Part shown: positions 35,307-44,576 of the stretch, one piece after another
Layout: each line of letters starts with the position of its first letter
Numbering within the stretch: the stretch's first letter is position 1
The notes under the pieces: generated by a model
The model's input: only the letters and a program-made list of their open reading frames with translations
The model's database searches: none
Told to the model about the DNA's origin: nothing
Assembly (NCBI RefSeq): GCF_900078195.1
Contig: NZ_FJVE01000007.1
Coordinates: 1,054,001-1,118,000 of the forward strand
Source: Clostridium sp. Marseille-P299
GTDB taxonomy: Bacteria > Bacillota > Clostridia > Lachnospirales > Lachnospiraceae
Direction: 5' to 3'
DNA: 64,000 nt
Made by a program: the position numbers and the translations under genes

Positions 35307-35361
35307 GGCTGTTACAAAATATGCTTCATGAGGAATGAAGAGATTTTGTGATAGCCTTTTT
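35307..35361 (+). terminator. Rho-independent terminator
   Basis: GGCTGTTACAAAAT (35307-35320) pairs with ATTTTGTGATAGCC (35343-35356), then six T. The outer stem is the same as that of the large inverted repeat at 63410-63609. Confidence 0.8.
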
Positions 35362-35552
35362 TCGTTTATAATATAAGCGAAGGAAGAAATAATAGATAAT
35401 GCTTTTCTAGTATAGAAAAATCCATTGATGCTATTGATACGTAAATATATACTTAAAACAAGTTACTATATATAACATAACTTAAGCGTATTATAAAAGC
35501 TATATTGAATGATTGGCAAAAAGTCGAAAGAGGAAAGGGTAAGGAAACGTTT

Positions 35553-37313
35553 ATGGGGTCGTTTAAGGTTAAGGATAACTTTTATTTAAATGATAAGGAA
35601 TTTAAAATTATTTCAGGTGGAATGCATTATTTTCGTACCGTTCCAGAATACTGGAGGGACCGATTAGAAAAATTAAAGGCACTTGGTTGCAACACAGTTG
35701 AAACTTATGTACCTTGGAATATGCATGAACCTGAAAAGGGAAAGTTTTGTTTTGGTGGAATACTAGATTTAGAGGCATTTATCAAGCTTGCACAGGAACT
35801 AGAACTTTGGGTGATTATTCGTCCATCCCCATACATATGTGCGGAGTGGGAATTTGGAGGGCTTCCAGCTTGGCTTTTGGCAGACGAGTCTATGAAACTT
35901 CGGACAAGCGATGAGCTTTTTATGAAGCATTTAAAAGAATATTATACTAAATTATTTCAAATTCTTACACCATTACAGATTACCAATGGTGGACCAATTA
36001 TTTTATATCAAGTTGAAAATGAATATGGATACTACTGCGATGATAAGAAATATTTAGAAGAATTAAGAAATATCATGCTTTTAAATGGATGTACGATACC
36101 AATGGTAACTTCGGATGGACCTTGGGGAGATGCCCTTGCTGTTGGAAGTTTAGAGGGAGTTTTACCAACTGCTAATTTTGGTTCACGTGGGGAAGAACAG
36201 TTTGAAGTATTAAAAAAGCACACCAATGGTGGACCATTGATGTGCATGGAGTTTTGGGTAGGTTGGTTTGATAGTTGGGGTTCGGAAAATCATCAAACAG
36301 GTGATATTAAAGAACACGCTAAGGATTTAGAATATATTTTACAACATGGACATGTAAACATTTATATGTTCCATGGTGGGACGAATTTCGGTTTTATGAA
36401 TGGATCAAATTATTATGATAAACTTTCACCCGATGTTACTTCATATGATTATGATGCATTGTTAACAGAAGATGGGGAGTGCACAGCAAAGTATTTTGCA
36501 TTTCAAGAAGTGATTAAGCAGTTTATTAAACTCCCAGAGGTGAAGTTTTCAACAGTAATTAAAAAGAAAGACTATGGTAGAATTTTTGTAAAAGAGAAGG
36601 TAGGGCTATTTGAGGCATTACCAGACATCTCCCAGGAGGAAAATTCTAGTTTTCCAAAGTCAATGGAAAAACTCGGTCAGAATTATGGATATATTTTATA
36701 TCGTACTCAAATGAATCACTCAAAAGATTTAGCTGAAATTCGTTTATGGGAGGCGAACGATCGGGCACACATATTTGTAGATGAAGAGTTAGTAGCAACA
36801 TTGTATGATCGTGAATTGCTTTCTACTAAAAAATTTGAACCTAGCATTCCGTTTGTAGAAGGTAAACTAGATATATTAGTTGAAAACATGGGGCGTGTTA
36901 ATTTTGGACCGATGCTAGAAAAGCAACAAAAGGGCATTCATCGTATGGTTCAAGTAAATCAATATCAGCATGTGGGATGGTCTTTATATACACTGCCCCT
37001 TGATAATTTAGAAAGATTAAATTATACCAGGGGTTATAAAGAAGGTAGGCCTGCATTTTATCGGTTTGCATTTGATGTTTCTGAAATAGGTGATACCTTC
37101 CTTGATTTTACTGGCTGGGGTAAAGGTTGTATTTTTGTAAATGGATTTAATATCGGAAGGTTCTGGGAAGTAGGGCCTCAACGAAGGCTCTATATCCCAG
37201 GCCCATTATTACATATTGGGGAGAATGAGATCATTGTATTTGAAACGGAAGGAAAGGTGGCGGATTCGATTTCTCTGCTATCTAAACCGGACTTAGGGTG
37301 TGTAACGGATTAA
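35553..37313 (+). CDS. Glycoside hydrolase family 35 beta-galactosidase
   Basis: 586 residues from ATG at 35553 (AAGGAAACGTTT before it); an in-frame TTG at 35505 lacks a site. Catalytic barrel opens with FKIISGGMHYFRTVPEYWRDRLEKLKALGCNTVETYVPWNMHEP, diagnostic of GH35. Acid/base Glu in YQVENEYGYY (about 155), nucleophile Glu in MCMEFWVGWFDSWG (about 233), FHGGTNFGFMNG follows. The last ~200 residues are jelly-roll modules (FDVSEIGDTFLDFTGWGKGCIFVNG). No signal peptide, so it acts inside the cell on imported galactosides. Single gene. The gap 35362-35552 shows no further feature. Confidence 0.92.
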   Translation: MGSFKVKDNFYLNDKEFKIISGGMHYFRTVPEYWRDRLEKLKALGCNTVETYVPWNMHEPEKGKFCFGGILDLEAFIKLAQELELWVIIRPSPYICAEWEFGGLPAWLLADESMKLRTSDELFMKHLKEYYTKLFQILTPLQITNGGPIILYQVENEYGYYCDDKKYLEELRNIMLLNGCTIPMVTSDGPWGDALAVGSLEGVLPTANFGSRGEEQFEVLKKHTNGGPLMCMEFWVGWFDSWGSENHQTGDIKEHAKDLEYILQHGHVNIYMFHGGTNFGFMNGSNYYDKLSPDVTSYDYDALLTEDGECTAKYFAFQEVIKQFIKLPEVKFSTVIKKKDYGRIFVKEKVGLFEALPDISQEENSSFPKSMEKLGQNYGYILYRTQMNHSKDLAEIRLWEANDRAHIFVDEELVATLYDRELLSTKKFEPSIPFVEGKLDILVENMGRVNFGPMLEKQQKGIHRMVQVNQYQHVGWSLYTLPLDNLERLNYTRGYKEGRPAFYRFAFDVSEIGDTFLDFTGWGKGCIFVNGFNIGRFWEVGPQRRLYIPGPLLHIGENEIIVFETEGKVADSISLLSKPDLGCVTD

Positions 37314-37426
37314 AATAAGTTTGATTCACGTCGATATAAAAGTTTTAATCATGGTAATTACACTCTTTCGCCTGAATTAATTAAGAATAGTATAGATTTT
37401 GAAAGTGCGAACTTTGAGTACTTTAC

Positions 37427-38080
37427 TTAAATCGTCATAAAAAAACCAAACCGATCCAAATACTCTTGATGCTTCTTAAAATCTGGATCATACATGCCAA
37501 CTTTTCTCCAAAAGGAACGATCATGATTAAGATGCAGTATATGGCAAAGTTCATGTATTACCACGTAATCAATGGAACTCATTGGCGCCATAGATAGTCT
37601 ATAATTAAAAGTAAGTTGCTTTAAGGAATTACAGGTTCCCCACGTTTTTGTTGAGTCTACCACTGTAATTCCTTTGGCATTTACTCCAATGATTTTTTCA
37701 TAATGTTGTACTCGTTCTTTTACTATCTTTTTCGTTTTATTTGTATAGAATTTCTTGAGTTCTGCTTGAATTTCTTCTTCTGTTTCAGGAATAACCTCTA
37801 ATATGTCATTTAACGTTACCACTTTTCCAAGGTATAAGAAGTTTTCGTCTTCGTTATAGCTTTTTTTATTGGAAATGTATTTTCGATTCTCAAGTTGAGC
37901 TTGATGCGCTAATAAGGTTTTAGCATGTGATTGAACAAATTTTAGAATTTCTTGTTCTTCTGTATGTTTTGGAGCTTTTACAGTTATTAATCCCTCAGGT
38001 GTTATTTCTAAAGTGGTTTTCTTTCTTTTAGCATACTGCACTTGAAAGTATATTGTTTTATTATCAATTGTAATTTCCAT
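37427..38080 (-). CDS. YgjP-like (DUF45/M48-type) zinc metallopeptidase
   Basis: 217 residues. Zinc-binding motif YVVIHELCHILHLNHDRSFW (HExxH plus a further downstream His), preceded by WGTCNSLKQLTFNYRLSMAP, both hallmarks of the YgjP/DUF45 family. No signal peptide. Physiological substrate unknown; family members occur with restriction systems or alone. AGGAGAAATGCT ribosome-binding site. Converges with the GH35 gene. Confidence 0.9.
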   Translation of the reverse strand: MEITIDNKTIYFQVQYAKRKKTTLEITPEGLITVKAPKHTEEQEILKFVQSHAKTLLAHQAQLENRKYISNKKSYNEDENFLYLGKVVTLNDILEVIPETEEEIQAELKKFYTNKTKKIVKERVQHYEKIIGVNAKGITVVDSTKTWGTCNSLKQLTFNYRLSMAPMSSIDYVVIHELCHILHLNHDRSFWRKVGMYDPDFKKHQEYLDRFGFFMTI

Positions 38081-38223
38081 AGCATTTCTCCTGTTTCTAC
38101 AATAGTATTATTGTAATGGAGAATCCAATCCTTGTCCAGTGAAAGAACTTTTAATTGGATCTAGTAAATGTTAGTTATGTTTAAAGAAAATAAAGTTTGC
38201 TCTCCTTATCCCTCACAGAATCA

Positions 38224-39231
38224 TTATTCAGTTACACGAATTGTACATCGCATTTTTATACCATCTTCAGAGGCATAAACATATGCGGTTCCTTTTTGTA
38301 AAGCAGTTATTGTTCCATTGGAATCAATGGAAAGAATATTTGGATTACTAGTAGTCCATACAGGAACATTTCCAGAAGATACCGTTGCAGTAATAGTAGC
38401 GGTATCTCCTTTTTTAATGCTTAGTTCCGATGCACTTAACTTTATTACGGGTTGCTCGACGGTAACTTCACATGTTTTTGATACGCCATCTATCGTTGCA
38501 GTAATCGTGGCCGTACCGTGTTTTTGTGCGGTAATTATGCCGTTAGAATCTACTGTAGCTACACTTTTTTTATTCGTTTTCCAAGTGGGATTAATATTAG
38601 AAGAGACCGTAGCAGTAAGCGTTGCACTTTGACCACGATACAATTTGATTTTTGTACTGCTTAATTTGACAGTAGGAGATTTGACCGTAAGTTTACAGGT
38701 AGCGCTAACTTTATCGGCTGTCGCAGTGATTATAGTTTCACCAGGCTTAATAGCAGTAATGACACCATTCTCATCAATTGTAGCAACACTTTTCTTGCTA
38801 CTTTTCCAAGTGATATTTGAACCAGTTGAGCAAGTAGCTGTAAGTGTTAATGTTTCACCACGTTCAATTCTGGCGCTTGAATTACTAATTGTAACTTTTG
38901 TTTTATTTACTGTGACTTTACAAGAAGCTTCTGCACCTTTTATTTTTGCAGTAATGGTAGCAGAACCAGAGCTTTTTGCAGTTACTTTTCCAAAGGTACT
39001 TACAGAAGCAACTTTAGAATTGTTACTTTTCCAGGTAGGTAGTTTTCCATTGGTGGTAATCGCAATAATATAGAATTCATCTCCAATGTTGGCATTAGCT
39101 TCATATTTAGTAAGTAAAACAAATTCAATGGGATTGGATGCTTTTACTGATATTGCTTGACTTGGGATAGAAAAAAACAGCATTACAGAACATAATAAGA
39201 AAGAATATAAAAATTTTTTTATGTATGACAT
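38224..39231 (-). CDS. Secreted protein of four bacterial Ig-like (Big_2) domains
   Basis: 335 residues from ATG at 39231, chosen by GGAGG 7 nt upstream. Signal peptide (KKFLYSFLLCSVMLFFSIPSQA). Four Big_2 domains of about 75 residues, each ending in the pattern 'vatVdsnGvitA.k.GtatITAt.dg.s.tC.vtV'. No sortase motif, S-layer domain or catalytic module, so it may associate non-covalently with the wall or be an adhesive fragment. Monocistronic. Confidence 0.88.
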   Translation of the reverse strand: MSYIKKFLYSFLLCSVMLFFSIPSQAISVKASNPIEFVLLTKYEANANIGDEFYIIAITTNGKLPTWKSNNSKVASVSTFGKVTAKSSGSATITAKIKGAEASCKVTVNKTKVTISNSSARIERGETLTLTATCSTGSNITWKSSKKSVATIDENGVITAIKPGETIITATADKVSATCKLTVKSPTVKLSSTKIKLYRGQSATLTATVSSNINPTWKTNKKSVATVDSNGIITAQKHGTATITATIDGVSKTCEVTVEQPVIKLSASELSIKKGDTATITATVSSGNVPVWTTSNPNILSIDSNGTITALQKGTAYVYASEDGIKMRCTIRVTE

Positions 39232-39413
39232 TATAATCCTCCATTCATTGAATGTGAGGAATAAAGATTCAGCGAATGCTGAGAGCAAACTTATTGTAAG
39301 TTTAACATATAACCTTAGGTAAGTAAATAAGAAATTTCCAAATTATAGGGTAAATTTGAAAGGAATAAAATCAATAAAGTGAGGATATCGGATGGACATT
39401 GTATGGGTAAAGC

Positions 39414-39468
39414 AGTAAATTCATCATGGAATAATTAAAGTAAGTAAATTCATCATGGAATAATTAAA
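39414..39468 (+). repeat. 26-bp direct repeat (two copies)
   Basis: AGTAAATTCATCATGGAATA plus six further bases occurs at 39414-39439 and again at 39443-39468 with a 3-bp spacer. It lies in the 351-bp gap between the Big_2 and osmolyte-transport genes. Confidence 0.8.
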
Positions 39469-39504
39469 TTAACAAGAAAGAATAATCTGGATAATTTTAG
39501 TAAG

Positions 39505-39540
39505 AAAAAGCACAGTATCACAAAACGGACACTGTGCTTC
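39505..39540 (-). terminator. Terminator of the osmolyte transport operon
   Basis: On the minus strand GAAGCACAGT, loop, ACTGTGCTT and TTTTC. It follows the permease/binding-protein stop by 43 nt. Confidence 0.75.
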
Positions 39541-39582
39541 GTAATTTTTAGTAGCTAACAAAGATGATTATATTTTAAACTA

Positions 39583-41157
39583 CTAACCAATTAATCCTTG
39601 TTCAACTAAAAATTCATGAGCAACATCGCTTGGTTTTTCTTGTAATTCATCTACCTTATAATTTAATTCTGCCATTACATCATTAGTAAGAACCGCACCT
39701 AGCTCATCCATAAGAGGTTCAATCTCTGGGTATTTCTCAAGGACTTTCTCATTTACGATTGGGATCGCATAGTAAGGTGGGAAAAATCCCTTATCATCTT
39801 CTAAAGTTACAAGGTCATATTTCTTCAATAAGCCATCGGTTAAAAAGGCATCAATTACTTGAACATCTCCATTATTAAGAGCAACATATCTTGGAGAGCT
39901 ATCAAGGGCTTTCGAATCTTTGAATTTAAATCCATATGTCTTTTCAACTCCAGGTAAACCATCGCCACGGTTTAAGAATTCAAATGTAGTACCGGATACA
40001 AATTTAGATGCAACTTTAGCAAGATCACTAATTGTTTTTAAGTTATATTTCTCGCTGGTCTCTTTTGTAACAGCAAGAGTGTAGGTGTTATTAAAACTCA
40101 TTTGTTTTAATGTCTCGATACCATACTTTTCTTTAAAATCTTTCTTAACAGTATCATAGACTTTTTTTACATCACTGATTGGTGCATATTTTAACGTATC
40201 GCCGTATGCGGTACCACTATATTCTACGTACATGTCAATTTCTCCAGAATTTAAAGCGGAAAAACATACCTGTGTACCACCAAGTTCCAATTGTCTATTT
40301 ACCGAGATATCGGTATGTGCTTCAATCATATCGGCAACCATATTACCAAGAATCGCTTGTTCAGTGTAGTCTTTAGAACCAACAGTTATCACCTTATCAC
40401 TTTTGTTTACACCACTAAAATAAGAGAAAATAAAAGATATGATAATAACAAATGAAACAATAGATAAGGCTATTTTTTTCCCTGTTCTTTTTTTACGGTT
40501 AGCAGTTAGACCGCCTTTTTGAAGACTTACTGGAGTTACTAATGTTTCAATGGTTGCTGCTAAAAAGTCTACGAGAAGAGCAAGTAAACAGGCAGGAATT
40601 GCACCAGCTAAAATTTGAAAATTGTTAACGGTACGAATACCAGAAAACACTAGATATCCAAGACCGCCAGCACCTATAAAAGCAGCCATTGTCATAAGAC
40701 CAACAGCAGTTACGGCTGAGATACGAACACCCGCCATGATAACTGGAAGTGCTAGAGGAATCTGTACTTTTGTTAATACTTGAAATTTAGTAAGGCCAAT
40801 ACCCTTGGCTGCTTCCAGCGTTTGAGGGTTGATGTTATCAATCCCTGTATACGTATTTTTAATGATTGGTAGTAAAGAATATAAAATTACTGTAACAACA
40901 GCTGGTACGGAACCGATACCCAATAGTGGTATCAAAAATCCTAGTAGTGCCATACTTGGGATGGCTTGAACAACACTAGCAATTCCTAAGATTGGTTTGT
41001 TTAACTTCTTCATATAGCTTATAAATATACCTAGAGGAACACCAATTAAAATGGCTAGGCCAACGGATATTACCGTTAGTTTAATGTGCTCTAGCAACAA
41101 ACTTAAAATTTGTTGTTGATTGTTAATTATATATTCAAAAAATTCAATTATTTTCAT
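39583..41157 (-). CDS. Glycine betaine/carnitine/choline ABC permease-substrate-binding fusion
   Basis: 524 residues. N-terminal permease domain (about 1-215) with the BPD motif EAAKGIGLTKFQVLTKVQIPLALP, and six helices. A linking helix (about 230-250) follows. The C-terminal OpuC/OpuF-type binding domain (about 255-524) begins KVITVGSKDYTEQAILGNM, with QVCFSALNSGEIDMYVEYSGT. Tethering the receptor to the permease is a known OpuF/BusAB-like arrangement. Start at ATG 41157; an ATG at 41169 lies 4 codons earlier. The start region lies in a dispersed repeat shared with 62207-62304. Imports compatible solutes. Confidence 0.9.
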   Translation of the reverse strand: MKIIEFFEYIINNQQQILSLLLEHIKLTVISVGLAILIGVPLGIFISYMKKLNKPILGIASVVQAIPSMALLGFLIPLLGIGSVPAVVTVILYSLLPIIKNTYTGIDNINPQTLEAAKGIGLTKFQVLTKVQIPLALPVIMAGVRISAVTAVGLMTMAAFIGAGGLGYLVFSGIRTVNNFQILAGAIPACLLALLVDFLAATIETLVTPVSLQKGGLTANRKKRTGKKIALSIVSFVIIISFIFSYFSGVNKSDKVITVGSKDYTEQAILGNMVADMIEAHTDISVNRQLELGGTQVCFSALNSGEIDMYVEYSGTAYGDTLKYAPISDVKKVYDTVKKDFKEKYGIETLKQMSFNNTYTLAVTKETSEKYNLKTISDLAKVASKFVSGTTFEFLNRGDGLPGVEKTYGFKFKDSKALDSSPRYVALNNGDVQVIDAFLTDGLLKKYDLVTLEDDKGFFPPYYAIPIVNEKVLEKYPEIEPLMDELGAVLTNDVMAELNYKVDELQEKPSDVAHEFLVEQGLIG

Positions 41158-41252
41158 ATTAATCCCCATTCCTGCGCACGTTCTTTATGCATTACAAATT
41201 TGTGGTGCGCGAGCACAAACTTGCGTGTGAAATTCATTTTTATTTTCCACAC
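41155..41252 (-). repeat. Dispersed ~98-bp element overlapping a start codon (copy A)
   Basis: About 80% identical to 62207-62304, including the start codon and the bases GGGGATT just before it. It contains a hairpin CAAGTTTGTG...CACAAATTTG around a GCGC-rich loop. In both places it ends exactly at a minus-strand gene start. Confidence 0.75.
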
Positions 41253-41310
41253 TTATCTCCATTTGTCGAAAGGAAGTTCAATTTAAAATGAATGAAATTC
41301 CCTTCTGGCT

Positions 41311-42435
41311 TTATTCTTCCATGTCTATATATTGCTGACTTAAAGTTGTAACTAAACTACTATTTGTTACAAGACCCTTTAAGGCACCATCGTCATCAAC
41401 GACAGGCACGGTTGAAATGTGATTTTCATTTACAATGGATAAAGCATCAATGATTGTTTGGTCAGGATGAAGTTTAAAGAAAGTTGTTCTCATAACATTT
41501 CCAACCGATTGTGTTTTATCTTCAACATTTCTAAGTTCTTTGGCTTTAATAATGCCTTCTAGTTTTCTAGTGATAGAATCAATGACAAGTAAGCTATCAA
41601 CTTTGTTACTACGCATCTTTTCCATACATCTTATAATAGATAATTCTTTTGTGCAGGTAATTGGTTTTTCAATCATAATATCAGAAACTTTGATATATTC
41701 AGGAGATGACCAGATACGATCTTTTCCAACAAAGTTAGAAACAAAATCGTTGATTGGATTTTTTAAGATATTCTCAGGTGTATCGTATTGCACGATTTCA
41801 CCATCTTTCATGATACAAATCATATCTGCAATCTTAATTGCCTCACTCATATCATGGGTAACAAATACGATAGTTTTGTTCATTTTAGCTTGTAAATTAA
41901 TAAGTTCTTCTTGTAAATCAGATCTTGTGATAGGGTCAAGTGCTGAAAAAGGCTCGTCCATTAAAATAATATCAGGGTCATTTGCGAAGGCTCTTGCAAC
42001 ACCAATACGTTGTTGTTGACCACCACTTAATTCAGTTGGATAGCGATCAAGGTAAGCATCTGGGTCAAGACCAACCATTTTCATTAAACGAATTGTATTT
42101 TGTGCGATCTTTTCTTTCTCTAATTTTTCAACCTTTGGTATAAGTTCAATATTCTCACGTATTGTCATATGTGGAAATAGTCCTGTTTGTTGAATAACAT
42201 AACCTATTTTTCTTCGTAATTCGATTTCATCAGTTTGCTCTATATTAATTCCATCAATAGAAATAGTTCCAGAGCTTGGCTTTATTAATCGATTAATCAT
42301 CTTAAGCGTAGTAGTTTTTCCACAGCCACTGGCACCGATAATAGCAACAAGCTTGCCACTTTCAATTTCAAATGATAGGTCCTTAAGGATGACATTACCC
42401 TTAAATTTTTTAGAAATATGTTCAAATTTTATCAT
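41311..42435 (-). CDS. Glycine betaine/choline ABC transporter ATP-binding protein with CBS domains
   Basis: 374 residues. Walker A GASGCGKTT, Q-loop YVIQQTGLFPHMT, signature ELSGGQQQRIGVARAF, Walker B DIILMDEPFSALD, switch VTHDMSEA. Two CBS domains occupy about 255-370 (MIEKPITCTKELSIIRCMEKM, HISTVPVVDDDGALKGLVT). This is the OpuCA/ProV layout, where CBS pairs sense ionic strength. AGGAGGTTGTT precedes ATG. First structural gene of the unit, 142 bp before the permease fusion, and downstream of the BusR-like regulator. Confidence 0.93.
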   Translation of the reverse strand: MIKFEHISKKFKGNVILKDLSFEIESGKLVAIIGASGCGKTTTLKMINRLIKPSSGTISIDGINIEQTDEIELRRKIGYVIQQTGLFPHMTIRENIELIPKVEKLEKEKIAQNTIRLMKMVGLDPDAYLDRYPTELSGGQQQRIGVARAFANDPDIILMDEPFSALDPITRSDLQEELINLQAKMNKTIVFVTHDMSEAIKIADMICIMKDGEIVQYDTPENILKNPINDFVSNFVGKDRIWSSPEYIKVSDIMIEKPITCTKELSIIRCMEKMRSNKVDSLLVIDSITRKLEGIIKAKELRNVEDKTQSVGNVMRTTFFKLHPDQTIIDALSIVNENHISTVPVVDDDGALKGLVTNSSLVTTLSQQYIDMEE

Positions 42436-42461
42436 AACAACCTCCTAATTATTGGTTAATA

Positions 42462-42526
42462 ACAACTTGTTTAAGATTTGAAGTTGTCAGAAGTAACAAT
42501 CCAATAATATTACAAAGTTGTTACTT
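42462..42526 (-). promoter_or_regulatory. Putative BusR-type operator: two nested inverted repeats
   Basis: AAGTAACAA (42491-42499) and TTGTTACTT (42518-42526) form a perfect 9-bp inverted repeat with an 18-bp gap, covering the -10 and the spacer. A second pair, ACAACTT (42462-42468) and AAGTTGT (42481-42487), lies downstream. Two widely spaced palindromic sites suit a tetrameric RCK_C-linked repressor (inference). Confidence 0.55.
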
Positions 42527-42532
42527 AGTCAA
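42504..42532 (-). promoter_or_regulatory. Promoter of the osmolyte transport operon
   Basis: On the minus strand TTGACT (42532-42527), 17-bp spacer, TATTAT (42509-42504), about 69 bp before the ATPase start. The core is overlapped by the inverted repeat described at 42462-42526. Confidence 0.75.
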
Positions 42533-42540
42533 GAAAAAAA

Positions 42541-42576
42541 TAAAAAAAAGAGATAATCTGAATCAAATTATCTCTT
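42541..42576 (-). terminator. Terminator after the BusR-like gene
   Basis: AAGAGATAAT/ATTATCTCTT stem with a 9-nt loop and a T run on the minus strand. It separates regulator and transporter transcripts. Confidence 0.75.
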
Positions 42577-42608
42577 AAAAAACTAGTATAAAACCAGTGG
42601 AATATGCG

Positions 42609-43241
42609 TTATTTTTCGGGATATAAAAAGTTTGTAACTCGCTCTAAACAAATATCTTCACCTATAAAGTACAACACATCTCGTTCGTGCATACTAGCAT
42701 ATGGACCAGGTGAAATTAATAATTCATCGTTGCGCTTAATACCGATAACAGTAGCCCCTGTATTTTGCCAAAAATTTAAATCTGAAATATTTTTATTTAA
42801 AAATGGGGTTTCAGAAGTGATTGTAATTTGATAAGGCATAAAAGGGTTTAACGAACGGAATCGATCTGTCTTAGCAATCAATTCGGTGAGACAGTGGTCG
42901 AAGAATTCCAGTTCTTTTTTCTGTCGATCGACGCTATCAAGGATATTCTTCTTAATATCATGTATGGTTTGTACATCTTGATACTGTTTTACAAAACGAA
43001 CAGCATTTTCGTAAGATTTAATAGTTACACCACTACCTTTTTCGGAGGTAACAATGTCAAGATCCGATAGAACACAGATAGCCCTTCTCGCTGTTTCAGA
43101 AGAAACACCATATTGACTCGCAAGTGAAGATCTTGCATATATTTTATCACCAATGTTATATTTTCCATTTGCTATTTTGGATGCGATATCAACTGCAATT
43201 TTTTGATATCTTGGTGTTTGTATTTTATTTTTATTCTCCAT
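42609..43241 (-). CDS. busR: GntR/RCK_C (TrkA-C) regulator, BusR-like c-di-AMP-responsive repressor
   Basis: 210 residues. The N-terminal GntR winged helix is seen as PRYQKIAVDIASKIANGKYNIGDKIYARSSLASQYGVSSETARRAICVLSDLDIV, then a helical linker. The C-terminal 75 residues are a TrkA-C/RCK_C domain (PFLNKNISDLNFWQNTGATVIGIKRNDELLISPGPYASMHERDVLYFIGE). This fusion is that of BusR, which represses betaine uptake when bound to c-di-AMP. The next downstream genes are exactly a betaine-type transporter, which supports the call. ATGGAGGTAACAAA start region. Confidence 0.82.
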   Translation of the reverse strand: MENKNKIQTPRYQKIAVDIASKIANGKYNIGDKIYARSSLASQYGVSSETARRAICVLSDLDIVTSEKGSGVTIKSYENAVRFVKQYQDVQTIHDIKKNILDSVDRQKKELEFFDHCLTELIAKTDRFRSLNPFMPYQITITSETPFLNKNISDLNFWQNTGATVIGIKRNDELLISPGPYASMHERDVLYFIGEDICLERVTNFLYPEK

Positions 43242-43500
43242 TTTGTTACCTCCATGTTGCCGAAAGGCGAATCATTTTATGTGTAAAAAGCATCGAATGT
43301 GATAATGGATTCTTGTTATGCTTTTTTATCCTAATTTTCATTCATTCAAATCTCTATGGTAATGGGATATTGAATGTGGTTAATTTTAAAAAGTTCTAAA
43401 TTCGTATTGTTATATATATTTTTAGAATCAACTACTATTATAGAGTAACTTTCTTAAAATGCAAGACAGATTCGGTGATATAATTACAATAACCTTAGAC

Positions 43501-43529
43501 TTGATATCTTAGCATTCCTTTGTTATCAT
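43501..43529 (+). promoter_or_regulatory. Promoter of the MutT-like Nudix gene
   Basis: TTGATA, 17-bp spacer, TATCAT, ending 55 bp before the start codon. The rest of the 343-bp gap (43242-43584) has one hairpin with AAGCAT/ATGCTTTTTT (about 43279-43326) of unknown role. Confidence 0.5.
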
Positions 43530-43584
43530 TTTAAGATAAAATCAAATGAGATAAGCCACTCTTTTCGGTGGCATGGAGGTAGTT

Positions 43585-44058
43585 ATGAAACTTTCAACAT
43601 TATGCTATATAGAAAAAGAGAATCAGTACTTGATGTTACATCGAATCATCAAGAAAAATGATGTAAATAAAGATAAATGGATTGGTGTTGGTGGGCATTT
43701 TGAAAAAGATGAAAGTCCAGAAGAATGTTTACTTAGAGAAGTAAAAGAAGAGACAGGGTTAGATTTAACTTCATATCGTTTCCGCGGATTGGTAACATTT
43801 ATAGCAGAAGGCTGGGAAACCGAATACATGTGCCTTTATACTGCAGATGAGTTTACTGGTGAAATGATTCCTTGTGATGAAGGAGTTCTAGAATGGGTAG
43901 ATAAAGATAAGATTTTAGAGTTAAATCTTTGGGAAGGAGATAAGATATTTTTAAAACTTTTGAAAGAGGAAAGTCCGTTCTTTTCTTTAAAACTAAAATA
44001 CGAAGGTAATAATTTAGTTCAAGCTTACCTTGATGGGAAGGATATTCTGGAAAGATAA
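43585..44058 (+). CDS. MutT-like Nudix hydrolase
   Basis: 157 residues from ATG at 43585 (GGAGG upstream). Nudix box GGHFEKDESPEECLLREVKEETGL fits GX5EX7REUXEEXGU in full. KWIGVGGH precedes it, as in 8-oxo-dGTP diphosphatase (MutT/YtkD) relatives. Likely removes oxidised or damaged nucleoside triphosphates. Substrate cannot be read from the sequence. Single gene with its own promoter. Confidence 0.88.
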   Translation: MKLSTLCYIEKENQYLMLHRIIKKNDVNKDKWIGVGGHFEKDESPEECLLREVKEETGLDLTSYRFRGLVTFIAEGWETEYMCLYTADEFTGEMIPCDEGVLEWVDKDKILELNLWEGDKIFLKLLKEESPFFSLKLKYEGNNLVQAYLDGKDILER

Positions 44059-44179
44059 TGATCGTAATAGGAAATATAGTTCTCCTTGAAAATATTTACA
44101 TTTCAAGATATAATAAAGCTATTATCTGTAATGTACGAAATATGTGAATGATTTGAATAAAAGAATATTGGGGGGCTCT

Positions 44180-44569
44180 ATGAAAAAGGCAAGAAATGAA
44201 TTAGCTGAGTTTGTAGTCGGTTTGGCAATGCTTGTGGTTGGTTTGTATTTGTTTATGCAAAAAGTAACAGTTTCAACTGGATTCTTTCAAGGAAGTTTTA
44301 ATTTAGGTGGAATTCATGTGAATACAGGACTAATAGTTGTTCCTTTTATTATTGGAATCATTATGATATTTATAAAACCAGAATCATTTCTATCAAAACT
44401 TGTAGCGTGTTTAGGCTTCCTTTTAATTATTGTTTCAATAATTTCGTCTACAACAATGCGTTTATCAAGCATAACTTTATATGAGTGGTTATTATACTTA
44501 GTTTTTATTTTCGGCGGTCTTGCTTTGGTATGTAGAGTTTTATTTAAAAGCCCTAACAAAAAAGAATAG
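44180..44569 (+). CDS. Small multi-pass membrane protein
   Basis: 129 residues from ATG at 44180 with GGGGGG upstream; the frame is open to 44144, without a site. Four predicted helices: EFVVGLAMLVVGLYLFM, TGLIVVPFIIGIIMIFI, LVACLGFLLIIVSIIS, LLYLVFIFGGLALVCR. A short Gly-rich loop (FFQGSFNLGGIHVNTG) lies between helices 1 and 2. Basic C-terminus. I recognise no named family. Followed by a terminator. Confidence 0.7.
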   Translation: MKKARNELAEFVVGLAMLVVGLYLFMQKVTVSTGFFQGSFNLGGIHVNTGLIVVPFIIGIIMIFIKPESFLSKLVACLGFLLIIVSIISSTTMRLSSITLYEWLLYLVFIFGGLALVCRVLFKSPNKKE

Positions 44570-44576
44570 AGAAATA

